Positions 19,501 to 30,917 are shown, counted from the first letter of the stretch. The stretch is 64,000 nucleotides of DNA from Gracilaria vermiculophylla (GCA_019155205.2 JAHNZQ020000308.1:4642803-4706802); one strand, 5' to 3'. Notes: generated by a model not told the origin, from the letters alone. Translations and numbers: made by a program.

Positions 19501-22500
19501 TTACATACCCATGTCTTCATCTTCATCTGTCCCACTTCCTTCATCCCACTCCCCCTCGCCACTATCATAGCTTTCCACAACCCGGCCTGACCTCCCAATG
19601 ACTTCCCGCACCTCACGGCGAACTGCTGCAGACCTCGCATCCGCAACAGGTCCATCAAAGCTCAGTGGTCGATACCGCCTCCTTTCTCGTCTTCTGTGTA
19701 TCACAGCAACGCTTCCCATAGGGCTCTCCCCAAAGGCGAACAGTGCTCGGGTGCCCGGCGTCATCGAGCCTACTCCATTAGTTCTACTTCTTCTAACGCT
19801 GTTCTGTCGACTTAGAACCATGTTCCTTGTGGACGGGGACATGGGAGATACAACTATCGACCCAATTCGCACGGGGGATCTTCTCGTCCTCATGATTCGC
19901 ATCGGGCTCTGCAACAACTTTCGACCAAGATCCTCAAACATTTCCTTTCGCTCCTGTCCTTCTCTTCGACTTGCCCGTCTTGCAAGATCATTCAAACCCT
20001 CTGCACCCTGGTCATCTGCTTTGTCTTCGCCGACAGCCTCTGCAAGCTTACCTGCATCGTGGCCATCTGTATTAAAACTCCCCAAATCCTCACCCATGGG
20101 CAAAATGAAATCTCGCATGTGTGGCACGAACGCTTCGTTGTAAAAGCGAATGATGTCGCCTGTCTTGTCCTTTATCCCTGCCATTTTTAACTCTTCATCT
20201 TCAGTTGCATCTTCCGTCAACAAATGTCCGTAATCTTCCAGTGAGATGTTGCGAAACACAGCTGGAGAATTGCTCAAGAACGTTGAATCGTTCGTGTGGT
20301 CCAGTCGGTTATAATGCCACACAATATGTCGGAACTGCAACTGAATATGACGAACCTTGGCCACCCCGTATATGACGCACAGAATGACCAAATCAACATG
20401 TCTGTTGATTACCAAGTTCCATCGGCACCATAAGGCGTATTTCACGCCTCTCCACACTGGTGTCCGCAAGTTGATGAGATCAAGTCTTCTCAACAACTCC
20501 TCAGTCCTAGTGCCAGCCAAGGCAAATACTTTTTCATAAAAAAAGTCAAGAACTCTGGCGCGAGCCTCAACATCCCTGTAAAGCCGTTCCGGCCGCTCCA
20601 TTTCCTTCAATCTTGGCGTGCCCTTCACTTCTACTTCTCCCTCCAGAACTTTCTGCGGTTCTTCTTCAGAAAACGTGCCTTGCATTTTTTGTGGAGTCAC
20701 CGGCGACGACTGTTCCGCATGCTCGCGCTTCGGATCAAAGCTATCAGCTGACGATGTTTGATTGACCATCTGTGCGTCACCATCACTTGTTTCTTCCGAC
20801 TCAGCTTGTGGTGAGCGCACTGTCTGTTCTTGCATCCGGACCCGATCTTTGCTGTAGGCCTGAAGGACGCGAACCAGGGGCGAGTCACGTCTCCAAGCCA
20901 TCCATTCGAGGATACGAGCATCACAACAAATCAAATGATTCACCAAGCATCGTGGCATCTGAGGAACAAGGGTGCAAAACGCATCCAAAGCTTTCGTTAG
21001 TTCAAAAGGCGAAACATTGAAAGCGCGGTAAGCCACCGTGAAGACGTGAAGGTCCCTTCTGCCGTACGCAGCGACAGTAGTCTCCCACGCAAAGGTGAGA
21101 AAACTTTTGTGTAAAATATAGTTGTGAAGAACGTTGGAGGAGAACTTTTCAGGTTGTCGGCGCAGCCGACGATGCTCCTTTTCAAGAATGCCTTCCATGG
21201 CTGAGAAGTAGACGGCCAGTGCTTCACGCTTGTATCGGTTGGTGTTGAGGTCCTTGATCACGTTGCACAGCGCCTCCGAGTAGCGCCGACCAACGTCGAT
21301 GATGGCCTGCAGTGCGCGGCCGCCGCCGGTGACCCTTCTCAGGCCGTCCGTGGTGGGCACACTCTCCAGTGGGCATGTGAGATACGTTTCGATTCGAGTC
21401 TCCGGACGCTTCTCCCGTCGCTCACTGATCCACGTGATAGAGCGGCTACTGTCCGTAACGGGAGTAAGGGGAACGTTGGACGAAGGAGGTGTAGGTGGCA
21501 ACGTGGTTGTGCAGTGGGGTGTAACGGCAGCGACTGTGGCCAGCGCCTCCAATGCATCAGGGTGTGTGGAAACATAGCGAGAGAAGCGCGCCGGCGAGGA
21601 CAGCGGCGTGAGTAAAGTGGAGCGAACACGTGGTCGACGAGGGGTTGGCGGGCGTGCTGAAGACGGAGTGACGGCAAAGTCTGCAGCCCTTCGTCGACGT
21701 CGAGGGCGTGGGGTAATAGAGGCAGACTGGCTCTGTTCATCTAAGGGGCGCTTACGTTTAAGGGGCGTCGAGGGCGGAGACGAGGGCTGAGGTAATGACG
21801 TGGATTGGGTGGGTGAAGAAGGATGAGGGAGGGATGATGGTGGTGCACATGGAATGTGCGACGGGGTGGGTGTTCCATTGCATGAAGACTGAGGTCGTAT
21901 GGAGGGTGAAAGAGGTGGAGCAGTGACGGCGGCAAGCTGCGGAGCGTGGAGAAAGATACGCTCGTCGCTCACGAGAAGATCATCGACAGCGGTAAGTTGT
22001 TGCGAGTAAACATGATCCAAGGCGTCGCAGTGTGCGTCGAGATGGGTGTGGAGATGAGCGTCAGGAGCCGGAAAGAACGGTAAGCGTTGCTGGATAGGAG
22101 GAGGCAGGAGGGTGTCAACTGCGCGACGATAATGGTGCAGCTCGCTGGGCACGGCGCATGTTGCCCGGAAGATGGCGTTCTCCGGATCATCGGCTGTAAT
22201 GAGACCAGACTGCATGAGGCAAGCAAGCAGCAGGTGGTAGGCCTGCACGTGGGTGTAGCCCGAGTGCGAAGGGGAGGACAGAGAGGCCTTTGCCACGATG
22301 AACAAGAGCCAAGCCAGACGTGGGGCGCTGGGATGATGATGAAGCAAGCGGCGAGCGATGAGAAAGTGAAGCTTCCTCCACACGTACGCAGTCACCATGA
22401 AGGCGGTGTGAGAAGGACGCACGGCACGGCTTGCGGGGGGTGGGGACGGGGGTGTGCTGCGATTGAACGTTTGGCGTTGAGGGGTTTGGGCGTTGAGAAT

Positions 22501-22860
22501 GTGCTCCGGAACGTGGCGAACTTGGGCGTTTGCGGCGTCGAGCAATTGTGAGAGGGGGAGTTGGGGGATCTGGTGCGCGCGGTGGGCGACGGACGCAATG
22601 TACAAAGCACAAGCCGAGGAGTACAGATCGGGAGGGGACGGGATGGCGGAGTCGTGTATAGAACGAGCCAGATTAGCGACACGGGCGGGAAACGCGAGGC
22701 GATGGACGAGTACGTCGATGCAATCGTCGGGGGAGGGCGAGTGCGGCAGTTGATGAGGGCGTTCGGTCTGCATTTGGCGGTGGGGGGAGGTTGGGGGAGG
22801 TGGCGAAAGCTGTTGAGGGGGGGGGGAGTGGGGAGTCGGAGGAAGTGGAGACAGCGGCAT
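19501..22860 (-). CDS. RBR: Retinoblastoma-related protein
   Basis: Nuclear pocket protein that represses E2F/DP transcription and gates S-phase entry; CDK-cyclin phosphorylation inactivates it. From the chosen ATG (22860) it has 1119 aa. A cyclin-like N-terminal region lies around 140-225 (VTAYVWRKLHFLIARRLL). Then comes a Ser/Pro-rich spacer with many S/T-P sites and a basic TPLKRKRP motif. Pocket A is at about 465-675 (SRSITWISERREKRPETRIETYLTCP onward, cited in parts) and pocket B at about 755-920 (VLDFFYEKVFALAGTR, DLVILCVIYGVAKV, FYNEAFVPHMRDF). The tail is acidic. The frame is open a further 152 codons upstream through poly-Pro coded by a C74 run. I take that as leader, with 22773 as an alternative start. 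It is uninterrupted. Confidence 0.92.
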   Translation of the reverse strand: MPLSPLPPTPHSPPPQQLSPPPPTSPHRQMQTERPHQLPHSPSPDDCIDVLVHRLAFPARVANLARSIHDSAIPSPPDLYSSACALYIASVAHRAHQIPQLPLSQLLDAANAQVRHVPEHILNAQTPQRQTFNRSTPPSPPPASRAVRPSHTAFMVTAYVWRKLHFLIARRLLHHHPSAPRLAWLLFIVAKASLSSPSHSGYTHVQAYHLLLACLMQSGLITADDPENAIFRATCAVPSELHHYRRAVDTLLPPPIQQRLPFFPAPDAHLHTHLDAHCDALDHVYSQQLTAVDDLLVSDERIFLHAPQLAAVTAPPLSPSIRPQSSCNGTPTPSHIPCAPPSSLPHPSSPTQSTSLPQPSSPPSTPLKRKRPLDEQSQSASITPRPRRRRRAADFAVTPSSARPPTPRRPRVRSTLLTPLSSPARFSRYVSTHPDALEALATVAAVTPHCTTTLPPTPPSSNVPLTPVTDSSRSITWISERREKRPETRIETYLTCPLESVPTTDGLRRVTGGGRALQAIIDVGRRYSEALCNVIKDLNTNRYKREALAVYFSAMEGILEKEHRRLRRQPEKFSSNVLHNYILHKSFLTFAWETTVAAYGRRDLHVFTVAYRAFNVSPFELTKALDAFCTLVPQMPRCLVNHLICCDARILEWMAWRRDSPLVRVLQAYSKDRVRMQEQTVRSPQAESEETSDGDAQMVNQTSSADSFDPKREHAEQSSPVTPQKMQGTFSEEEPQKVLEGEVEVKGTPRLKEMERPERLYRDVEARARVLDFFYEKVFALAGTRTEELLRRLDLINLRTPVWRGVKYALWCRWNLVINRHVDLVILCVIYGVAKVRHIQLQFRHIVWHYNRLDHTNDSTFLSNSPAVFRNISLEDYGHLLTEDATEDEELKMAGIKDKTGDIIRFYNEAFVPHMRDFILPMGEDLGSFNTDGHDAGKLAEAVGEDKADDQGAEGLNDLARRASRREGQERKEMFEDLGRKLLQSPMRIMRTRRSPVRIGSIVVSPMSPSTRNMVLSRQNSVRRSRTNGVGSMTPGTRALFAFGESPMGSVAVIHRRRERRRYRPLSFDGPVADARSAAVRREVREVIGRSGRVVESYDSGEGEWDEGSGTDEDEDMGM

Positions 22861-22907
22861 GGGGCGTGGGCGTGCGGGGGGAGGGGGGGGGGGGGGGGGG
22901 TGTTGGG

Positions 22908-22908
<1 letters not shown>

Positions 22909-22982
<74 letters not shown>
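22909..22982. repeat. Uninterrupted G74 homopolymer (C74 on the RBR sense strand)
   Basis: Seventy-four consecutive G on the + strand, 48 nt upstream of the chosen RBR ATG. A G18 run lies next to it at 22883-22900. It is almost the same length as the run upstream of MLK. Confidence 0.95.
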
Positions 22983-23349
22983 CGCGCGGCGGGGAGGGCG
23001 ACAGCGAGGGCGGCGTGAAAGCGTGAGCACGGCATGCACAGGCGCGCGCGCGCATACGGCGAGTGGAGCGAAGGGTGGGCGACACGGCGCGGCGATGAAA
23101 TAAAAAGCGTAGAGAGCGCGCGCGGCACCAGCCACCGCCAGCACAGCTACGCACGGAGCGCCACACACCGCGACGCGGCGCTTTGTCGGGCGCTTTCTTT
23201 CGTTTGGTTTCCCGCGCTTTTGAGCGCGTGCCGCGCCCACGCAGCGCGTCACGCGTGTGCGCCGCGCTGCTTCCCGCCATTTTGCACGCCGTTGGCGGCG
23301 GATGTGCCCCACGCATTTGCGCCGCGCGCGCGGGACGCGCCCGTGCGGT

Positions 23350-23375
23350 CGCTCCCCCCCCCCATGGGGGGAGCG
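23350..23375. repeat. 10-bp GC-rich inverted repeat upstream of RBR
   Basis: Arms CGCTCCCCCC (23350-23359) and GGGGGGAGCG (23366-23375) around a 6-nt spacer, about 490 bp upstream of the RBR start. It could be a protein-binding palindrome or a hairpin. Confidence 0.6.
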
Positions 23376-26300
23376 TACACTGAGTGCTTCTTTCGCTATT
23401 GTGCCTTACGTAGCACGCTGCCGTAGGTTGGGCTCACAGCGCCGTCTTCCGCCCGCTTGGCGCGCCATCATTCGCTCACGTTGCCGCCCATGCCAAAGCG
23501 GCCCGCGAAGCTGCCAGCACAGATCGCGCCACGCTCATTCTCTTATCCACTTGCAAATGTTATTCCAATCCTCTAGCAAAGTTGCTCTCCCTGTGACCGT
23601 TCATCACCCACGAGAACCGCCCTTTGCAACCCTTGTGCAGAGTTCTTTGCTTTGCTGCCAGCTTCGAGTCACACCCGCGCCGCAACCGCCGCCCTGTCAT
23701 GTTTTGTGCATCCACTCCACAATGTCTAGATTCGCTGACACAGCGCTATGTGGCTAAACGCTCGCAACGGTCCCATGTGGCAGTCCAATTGTTCGGGCCT
23801 TCCACCAAATGTCAACCACAAAGCCCCACCCACAATCATTCACTTTTGCCATCGTCCCACTTTTTTACAGCCCGGCTGTGTCACGCCATTTAGGTTCTCA
23901 CGAGTTTTATATGTTAAAAAATACCCATTTTTTTAATCTCTCAAGTACTCCTGTATCTGGCGCGCATCCTGCTCACTTGTTTAATGAGTTGAGCAAGTTT
24001 CTTATTTGCTGTATGAATGCACTTCTTTCCACGCTCACTTAAAATGCCTGCGGTTTTAGACTTTCATTTTTTTTCTTTTGGTACACGGTGATTATCGCGT
24101 TTTGCTGATCACTAGGAGAGAAAAATAACATTTTTTTTTTTGCAATAAGGAAAACTTTTTGTTTGAAAAACTTTCGTGAGTACCATTCAGATGCTACCAA
24201 AATTGACAAAACAGAAAAAAAAAATTGAGCAAAGAGCAATTTTCTTCTAGTGCTTGCTCTCTTCGGAGAGACCCACAAATATTTTAAACTTTGATTTTCA
24301 TAGTGCCTAGTACGGCATGTGCATTATTTCCCTTAATACTCATTCATGAAGCAAACCTCCCGATAGACAAAAAGACGTACACAAAACGAGGCGGTCACTT
24401 ATTGCCAGGCGAATACAGACCAGGTCCTCTGCTAAAAACGAGAACGCTTTCGCCTTTGCGGTTGACTCTCACTCTTTTTGCTCCGCTTCCAAATAAAAAA
24501 TCGATTGCGTGCAGTGAATTGCCGATCATTTCAAATTAAACTTCAAAAATAAAATGTTTTTGAATTTTTTGTTTATCTACAATCAAATGTTCTTTTTTAT
24601 TCCAACAAAGAATATGAGAACGCACACTTGCTAGCCAGATCATGGTAAATATTGCAACTGCTTTCAATAAATTAAATTGTTTCACAGATCTGTATATTGA
24701 GGATACAGCTCGCCATTATTTCCGAATTGTGCGCTCATGTTTAAAGGATAGCATAAAAAATATCTTTAACTGTGTTTGCAGCCTGAAATTATATCATAAA
24801 AATATTATTCTGACACAAATGGTTATAGGTTCGAATGTTGTTGGCATTTTGAAAGAAAAAAATGTTTTCAAAACTATTCCTAGTTCAAAATCTTACTATA
24901 GTGACCAACAGATAAAATTTCTTCAGATTTTTGTCATTCAAAAGTTACTCCGATCAATCAACAAAAACAAATTCATCCACTCAACGGGCTGGAATGATAC
25001 TACTCAGTCTTTACCGAAATAAAAGATGGCGAGCTTAACAGGTTTTTTGTACCTTCATTAAATTTTCATTTAGAAGTTAATCATGATGTTTTATTCTCCT
25101 CATGAAAGAAAAGTATACTTTTTTCAGACGTTATTAAAAATTTTTAGGAGTTCTATGGCTTCAAAAAACAATACAAAACATACCAAAATTATTTATGCTG
25201 AAAAAATGTTTTTTGTGGTTTATTATCTTTTTATATGTAGAAAAGAATTCATATAGATGACTGCACCCTTCTTTTCAATGTTGAAGATATCTTCCCTGAT
25301 TTTTTAATGCGTGATGCGATTAAATTTCTGTATAATTGCAGTGCAATAATGCTGGGTGATTGAACAACATGGCATGATCAAAATCGATGTTGTTCATTCG
25401 AGTACCATGAATTTGTTGTACAATTATTCATTTTGGGTATTGATACCGAGAAGGCCGCCCAGGTAAGGGATTCTTGGCATTTTGAAATGACAGCGTTTGT
25501 TCAGATCCAAATTTCGCTATCTCCTGTCACGCCCAATTACGAACAACGCTGACACTTGAAAGAACGTGCCGATATGCAATTTGGTTGCAAAACCTGATGT
25601 AATTGCCAGTAGTGCTCACATTTTGAGTACCCTAAACAGGTTGTCTGCCAACTGAGCCTAGATCAACCGCGACCAAACTGCAGCAGCTTGGACAAATTGC
25701 AAAGTTGCTCGGGCATTGGTAAACTTGGATTGAAGCTGCTGAAAAGCTCTCCGTGATGCTCGGCATTTTACACTTTACGAGGAGGGCATTAAGGTAATAC
25801 ATCATGTCGCAGAACTCTAATGGTCTGCAAATAGTCGCATCTGAGTGAGCATGAGATCATTTACAATTCTTTGAATGCTGGCGCGGAAAAAAGAATCTAA
25901 CACAGCAAAAAATTATCTGCAATACATCGCTTCCGTGTTTTAAGAAAAAAAAAGACGAGAAAAAGTGGTTTGAGCAGCATTATTATTAAGTCTTCTTACT
26001 TTTTGAGCGTTACTTTTCACTTGTTATTGCGCATAGAAAAGAAAAAGTTAATAATTCGATGAAATTTTAAATGTTTGAAGCAATTCTGAGAACCCTTACT
26101 CTAAGCAATCACTTGCAATGGACAATAAGTGTTGAACAACTATTGCAAGAAAAAAACCTGAATAATCAGTTGCTTGCATTCATGTTAAGAATTTCTGTTC
26201 ATGTGATCTTTCTGGCAGAACCTTCCAGATTTTGTTAGACTAAGTGGATTGTTCTCCTGAGAAATTAACTTGGAGAAACGATTCTGCACGGGTACATCTA

Positions 26301-27290
26301 TGTTTTTTGTGCAAATCGTTCTCATTGGACGCTAGTGGCTATACTTCGAACCGTCGTACTCTTTAGGGTTTTTTTCATCAGCAATTACATCGATGAAACT
26401 GAAGAGTCCTGTGGGGCCCCATGGTAACTAAGCACAATCCTTCTCTGGCAAAGACCTGCTCTTTTGTTCAGTCAATCGCTGGGTAGCATTCTTGAGAAAC
26501 AGGAACGCCACGGGGAGCATACCTGCACTGCTTCACGAGTGACAATTTACAGTACAGTGCAACAGATCATGCAAACGTTGTCTGATGTTGTATGAGAGAT
26601 CCGCGATGGCCCGCCCAGCTACTCAAGTGGCAGAATTGAAGTAGCTCGCTGATCGTTGCAAATTCCAAGTCGCCGCAAGATGCAAAAACAGCTTCTCAGT
26701 TAACTCTACTTTATGTACCTGGCAGTGATATGATGCCAACTTCCGGCCCTTGTTTCTAGGCTGATCCTGTCCGGTTTTAAAAGAGGCTGGCAGTTTGAAG
26801 TGATAATGAAAGATATTGACCACACGTCAAGTCTTGCCTGAGTTAATGATCTAAAAAATCATGTTCCTCGACGCTTTCGACACCACTGGGCCGTTTCTTT
26901 AGCTCAAGTACAGCTGAAGAGAAGGGACTCGCAGCTATGTTGTGATCCAATTTCGAGTCAGTGATACGAGCATGCTCGCCATACAGATTGTTACACACGT
27001 GGTGTCGTGGACAAGTGCATACGTGTACACGTTACATCGTGAACACGTGAAACAGGAATGTGCGAGAGGAAAGGAACTGTGCAGTAGCGAATGGCCAGAT
27101 GCCAATTTGGCTCTCACCATTCGCAGTGGGCAACGCAGCGAGGAACCGAACAACCGAACTCTGAAAACACACCCATGAGAGCAGTCACAGGGGCGTTCCC
27201 GCTGATGCTGTGGACTGCGCCCCTAACGAAATGCGGCATCGTCGCCGCACGTAGCTCTCTCCACCCCTGTGAGCAGCCCGGCGCTGCGCA

Positions 27291-30200
27291 ATGGCTGCTC
27301 AAAGTCCCAGCGAGCCTTCCACCCGTCATGAGCTTACGCCACCCCCGCCGCGCTCAATGACCCCCCCCCCTGCGCACGATGCTGTAGCGCCCCCGTACGC
27401 CGCGCCCGTGTCGGAGCTCCCGCACCGTTTTCACGAGCATGATCAATTGCACCAGTTCGTCCCGTCGCTCCCCTTGGAGCAGCTTGACCAACCCGCCGCG
27501 AGGGATGTCGCCATTCCATTGCTTGACGATGACCAGCCGCTCAAGGGCTTTGACACACTGGATGCAGTGCAGCGCTTTTCGTTGGGAGCTCTGGCCGTCG
27601 TTCTTCTCAACCAACGCGCCAATGACTTGAACGATATTGCCTTTGCTCGCACGCAAGCCACCAACATCTTGCAGGCTTTGAATATTCCCCCCAGCCAACA
27701 GACGGCCCTCATCGCGCTGGAGCCCTCCTCACCGTCGCGAATGGATGTCATAACCGACTGTGTCAATCTCGTGGGCGACGAAGATTCCCGTTTTCGTTCC
27801 TTACAAGCCATGTTGGCTCTTTCAGTAGCCACTGGTTCCTATGACGCTAGGAGTCGAGCGTTTTTAACATCCGTGGCCATGCACTTTCGCATACCATGGC
27901 CTCTTGTCGCAGCTGTTGAGCTTGCCGTAGCCATTCACCTCCTTCAACAATCCCAGGCAGCCAACTCTCAAAGTCCTACCGACGCCACTCATCAGCTCTC
28001 CCTACGTGGCTCCAATGCGAGTGATGACAGTCAGTCCACTGCATCATCGAACACGTCAAGGCCAAACGCCAAATCGGTGGACCAATTGCTCACTGAAAGG
28101 CGGAAGAGGAAAATTCGCGCAAAGAAAGCCATGAAGATCGGTGGCATCACCCTGGCAGGGGGTGTCATGTTTGGGCTTACGGGAGGGCTCATTGCGCCGG
28201 CACTTCTGACGGCATTGGCGGGAGTCGGAGTCGCTGGCGCAGCTGGCCTCGCGGCATCTGGCTCCGTTGCTTCGGCTGCCGTTGTAGGCGGCCTGTTCGG
28301 CGTCGCGGGTGCCGGCTTTACCGTTAAGAAGGCAAAAAATCGCGTGAGCACGAATCTTGAAGAGTTTGACTTTGAACACCCTGCTGATCCACGAGTCATC
28401 GAGGAACGGCAGCGTCGATCGCAGCGAGAGAAAAAGAGAATGGAGAAAATGATCGCCGAACAACTGAAGGCACAAGCAGAAAAAGCGCATACGGCAATCG
28501 AGGCAAATCCTGAGACGGATTCCACTCTGAAGAACGACGAAATTGACGCGGAGAAAGAGTTGCCTCGACCCCCGACGCACAGTGATGATGAAGACGAGTA
28601 TGATGACCTGGAGACCGAGAGTAAAAAGCGTTCACACGTTAGCAAGCGCAAGAAGAAGAAGAGGGAAAAGAGAAAGGTTGGTTCACGCGGGCTCGAATCT
28701 CAAAGCCAAGTGGCAAGTCTTCATATTTGTATATCAGTGCCGGCTTGGTTGACTGATAGAGGATTCGGTAGTGCTCTTGATCAGTTTGAGCCTGCTCTCA
28801 AGGTCGAGTTGCCGTATGCACAACACATTGCTTTACGATGGGAATCGCGACGTTTATTTGAAATGGCCATGGCGTTTGCCAAGTTTTGGGCATCGAAAGC
28901 CACTGTTACCACTCTGCAACAGACCTATCCGCATGCGGTTGCTGCTGCGTCCACGATGGCGGGCGCTGTCGCGTTTGCCATTGCAATGCCTCTCACGGTC
29001 ATGTCGTGCATGGATTATGTTGATAATCCATGGTCCATTCTAGTCTCCCGATCAAATGGCGCCGGGGAAGAGTTAGCCGATGTGCTGGTAGAGCGAAGCT
29101 ATGGGAATCGCCCAGTCACTCTGTTTGCTTACTCAATAGGAGCGCGAGTAGTATTGAAGTGTCTGGAATCTCTTGCGTCGCGCAAAGCCCACGGTATCGT
29201 AGACAACGTGTTTATCATGGGGGGCGCTGTCAGTGCTGATCCAGAGCGATGGAAGAAGTTGTTGCCTGTTATTGCAGGGCGAATAGTCAACGGCTTTAGC
29301 TCCGATGATTGGGCGCTTGCTTTCTTCCACAGAGGATGTGGGCATGGCATGTATGTTGCTGGCCTGAGGAAAGTGGAGCTTGAAAGAATTGAAAACTTGA
29401 ATATGGCTTATCTTGGTTTTGAAGGCCATCGAGAGCTTAAAGACTTCATCCCTCGTGTTATGCGCGCAATGGGTGTCGGAACGGGGCACATAACCATGCC
29501 GCCAGCCAAACTTGTAAGAAAAAGAAGTCGCTCTAAGCGGCGACATCATTCTCTGGTTTGTGAAGAACCAGGTAAGCCGCATCAGACATCGCATGGAAAT
29601 CACTCTCCCGCACGTTTGGACTCGGATTTGGAATCAAAGAATTCTATCAATTTGTCTTCCCAAACCAGCTCTCAAAGCAACGAAAACGGTATCCCTCTTC
29701 CTCCGCCTACTGCGTACAGTCTAGCGGATGATAGCGCCACTGTGTCAAATGAGGAAAAATTGAGATCTCATCGCTCCAACTCCGATGCATCAGTAACCAC
29801 AAAGTCGAAATCATGGTCGAAATCACTGCTTTCATGGGGGTCTTGGCCGGGGGGTAGCTTCCACAAGAAATCTAAAGGGCCAAAGCAAGTCAATGGTAAG
29901 AGCGGTGCGCAGAACGCTGACGACACCAATGTCGCAAATGGAGTTGAAACAGTAGACGAGCTGGAAGGTCGCGAGGAAGAAGTCAGCGGAATGCGCATGG
30001 AGCCGTTGCAAGAGGACCAAGATGGTTTGGGTTCAAATGCAGAATACACGGTAGAGTCAGCGCGAGAAGTGAACCTCGAGCATGCGGAAGTGGATCAAGA
30101 TGATTTGCGTTTAAATGCAGAATATACGGTAGAGTCAGTGCAAGAAGTGACCCGCGAGGACGCGGAAGTGGACAATGAGGGAGGCGAGGAACGTTTTGAT

Positions 30201-30917
30201 TGGGAGAAGCAGAGACGAATATGGGAAGAGCAGGAGCGGCAAATTGAGGAACGAGGTTACGCTGATTCCGCTATGGAAATCGAAGCTCAAGGGAAAGTTA
30301 TCATGGGCATAAGTGTGGAGATTACTGGGCGACGCCTACATGGATTTGTGGAGCAAGATTCGAAACTGCCGGTGGCAGTGAAGGAAGAGATCTTCACAAA
30401 CTGTCTAGAGGATCAAAAGGGGATGGTGATACGGGTGTTTGAGCACGAAAAGCGCAGCAAGACAGTGCCTGTGAATATGCTGCGACACACAGAACGCTAC
30501 CCTAAACTGCTTGGGGAGCTGGAGGTAACTTTTGGAAACAGGGCTCGTCGAGGAGAGTTGCGAATCGCTGTGGCAATGTCGGTGAATGAGGACGGTGATG
30601 TGACGGTGAGTGCTGAAGAGCGTTTTGAAGATGGGGGTGTGGGTGAGCGGGTGGAGCTGTCAGTTGCGCGCTCAGATCTGTGTCACATTGGGGAGAGGCT
30701 GCGGCTCGAGGCGGCGGAACGAGCTCGAAGGGAATCGGGGAGAGAACAAGAGCGATTGAAAAATGGAAAGGGGCGAGTAAAGGCACTGCCCGCTGCGGAG
30801 GATTTGGAATCGGAGGTTGATGGCAAGGGGTCGATCAGTGTGGCAGGAACAGGATCGGGGGTGCGGTCTGCTGAGACTGCCAGTGGTGGTGCAAGCAACT
30901 GGGAACGAGGTAGTTGA
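27291..30917 (+). CDS. TMCO4/DUF726-family membrane protein, alpha/beta-hydrolase fold
   Basis: 1208 aa, longer than typical members (about 600-1000). The N-terminal ~270 residues are Pro-rich, then helical. A long Gly/Ala-rich hydrophobic stretch (about 282-345: GGITLAGGVMFGLTGGLIAP, VGGLFGVAGAGF) could be two membrane passes. A charged segment with KKKKREKRK follows. The DUF726 hydrolase-like domain covers about 460-740, with the nucleophile-elbow-like FAYSIGARVV (S615), then FIMGGAVSA and NGFSSDDWAL, where family members carry catalytic-looking residues. A second hydrophobic helix (AAASTMAGAVAFAIAMPLTV) lies inside it. The last ~450 residues are low-complexity and acidic, with a 30-residue near-duplication at about 915-955. 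Yeast and animal relatives are poorly characterised membrane proteins. Substrate unknown. Confidence 0.88.
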   Translation: MAAQSPSEPSTRHELTPPPPRSMTPPPAHDAVAPPYAAPVSELPHRFHEHDQLHQFVPSLPLEQLDQPAARDVAIPLLDDDQPLKGFDTLDAVQRFSLGALAVVLLNQRANDLNDIAFARTQATNILQALNIPPSQQTALIALEPSSPSRMDVITDCVNLVGDEDSRFRSLQAMLALSVATGSYDARSRAFLTSVAMHFRIPWPLVAAVELAVAIHLLQQSQAANSQSPTDATHQLSLRGSNASDDSQSTASSNTSRPNAKSVDQLLTERRKRKIRAKKAMKIGGITLAGGVMFGLTGGLIAPALLTALAGVGVAGAAGLAASGSVASAAVVGGLFGVAGAGFTVKKAKNRVSTNLEEFDFEHPADPRVIEERQRRSQREKKRMEKMIAEQLKAQAEKAHTAIEANPETDSTLKNDEIDAEKELPRPPTHSDDEDEYDDLETESKKRSHVSKRKKKKREKRKVGSRGLESQSQVASLHICISVPAWLTDRGFGSALDQFEPALKVELPYAQHIALRWESRRLFEMAMAFAKFWASKATVTTLQQTYPHAVAAASTMAGAVAFAIAMPLTVMSCMDYVDNPWSILVSRSNGAGEELADVLVERSYGNRPVTLFAYSIGARVVLKCLESLASRKAHGIVDNVFIMGGAVSADPERWKKLLPVIAGRIVNGFSSDDWALAFFHRGCGHGMYVAGLRKVELERIENLNMAYLGFEGHRELKDFIPRVMRAMGVGTGHITMPPAKLVRKRSRSKRRHHSLVCEEPGKPHQTSHGNHSPARLDSDLESKNSINLSSQTSSQSNENGIPLPPPTAYSLADDSATVSNEEKLRSHRSNSDASVTTKSKSWSKSLLSWGSWPGGSFHKKSKGPKQVNGKSGAQNADDTNVANGVETVDELEGREEEVSGMRMEPLQEDQDGLGSNAEYTVESAREVNLEHAEVDQDDLRLNAEYTVESVQEVTREDAEVDNEGGEERFDWEKQRRIWEEQERQIEERGYADSAMEIEAQGKVIMGISVEITGRRLHGFVEQDSKLPVAVKEEIFTNCLEDQKGMVIRVFEHEKRSKTVPVNMLRHTERYPKLLGELEVTFGNRARRGELRIAVAMSVNEDGDVTVSAEERFEDGGVGERVELSVARSDLCHIGERLRLEAAERARRESGREQERLKNGKGRVKALPAAEDLESEVDGKGSISVAGTGSGVRSAETASGGASNWERGS
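27361..27370. repeat. C10 run at the start of the DUF726 gene
   Basis: Ten C on the sense strand within codons 24-27 (Pro residues). It is another example of sense-strand C runs at gene 5' ends in this window. Confidence 0.85.

Larger units (their letters stand above)
22861..27290. other. RBR upstream region and long gene-poor interval
   Basis: 4.4 kb between divergent RBR and DUF726 genes. From 22,861 to about 23,560 it is a GC-rich promoter-like island with the 74-nt homopolymer. From about 23,900 to 25,400 it is strongly AT-rich with A/T runs and one open frame of 126 codons (24642-25022, +) that I do not recognise. From 25,400 to 27,290 composition is intermediate with no gene; a minus-strand fragment at 26,623-26,823 has weak protein character and could be a relic. 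Confidence 0.5.

Noticed and set aside
24642..25022. 126-codon AT-rich frame as a gene
   Set aside because: No motif or similarity, and the length is not surprising for this composition. Kept only as an observation.
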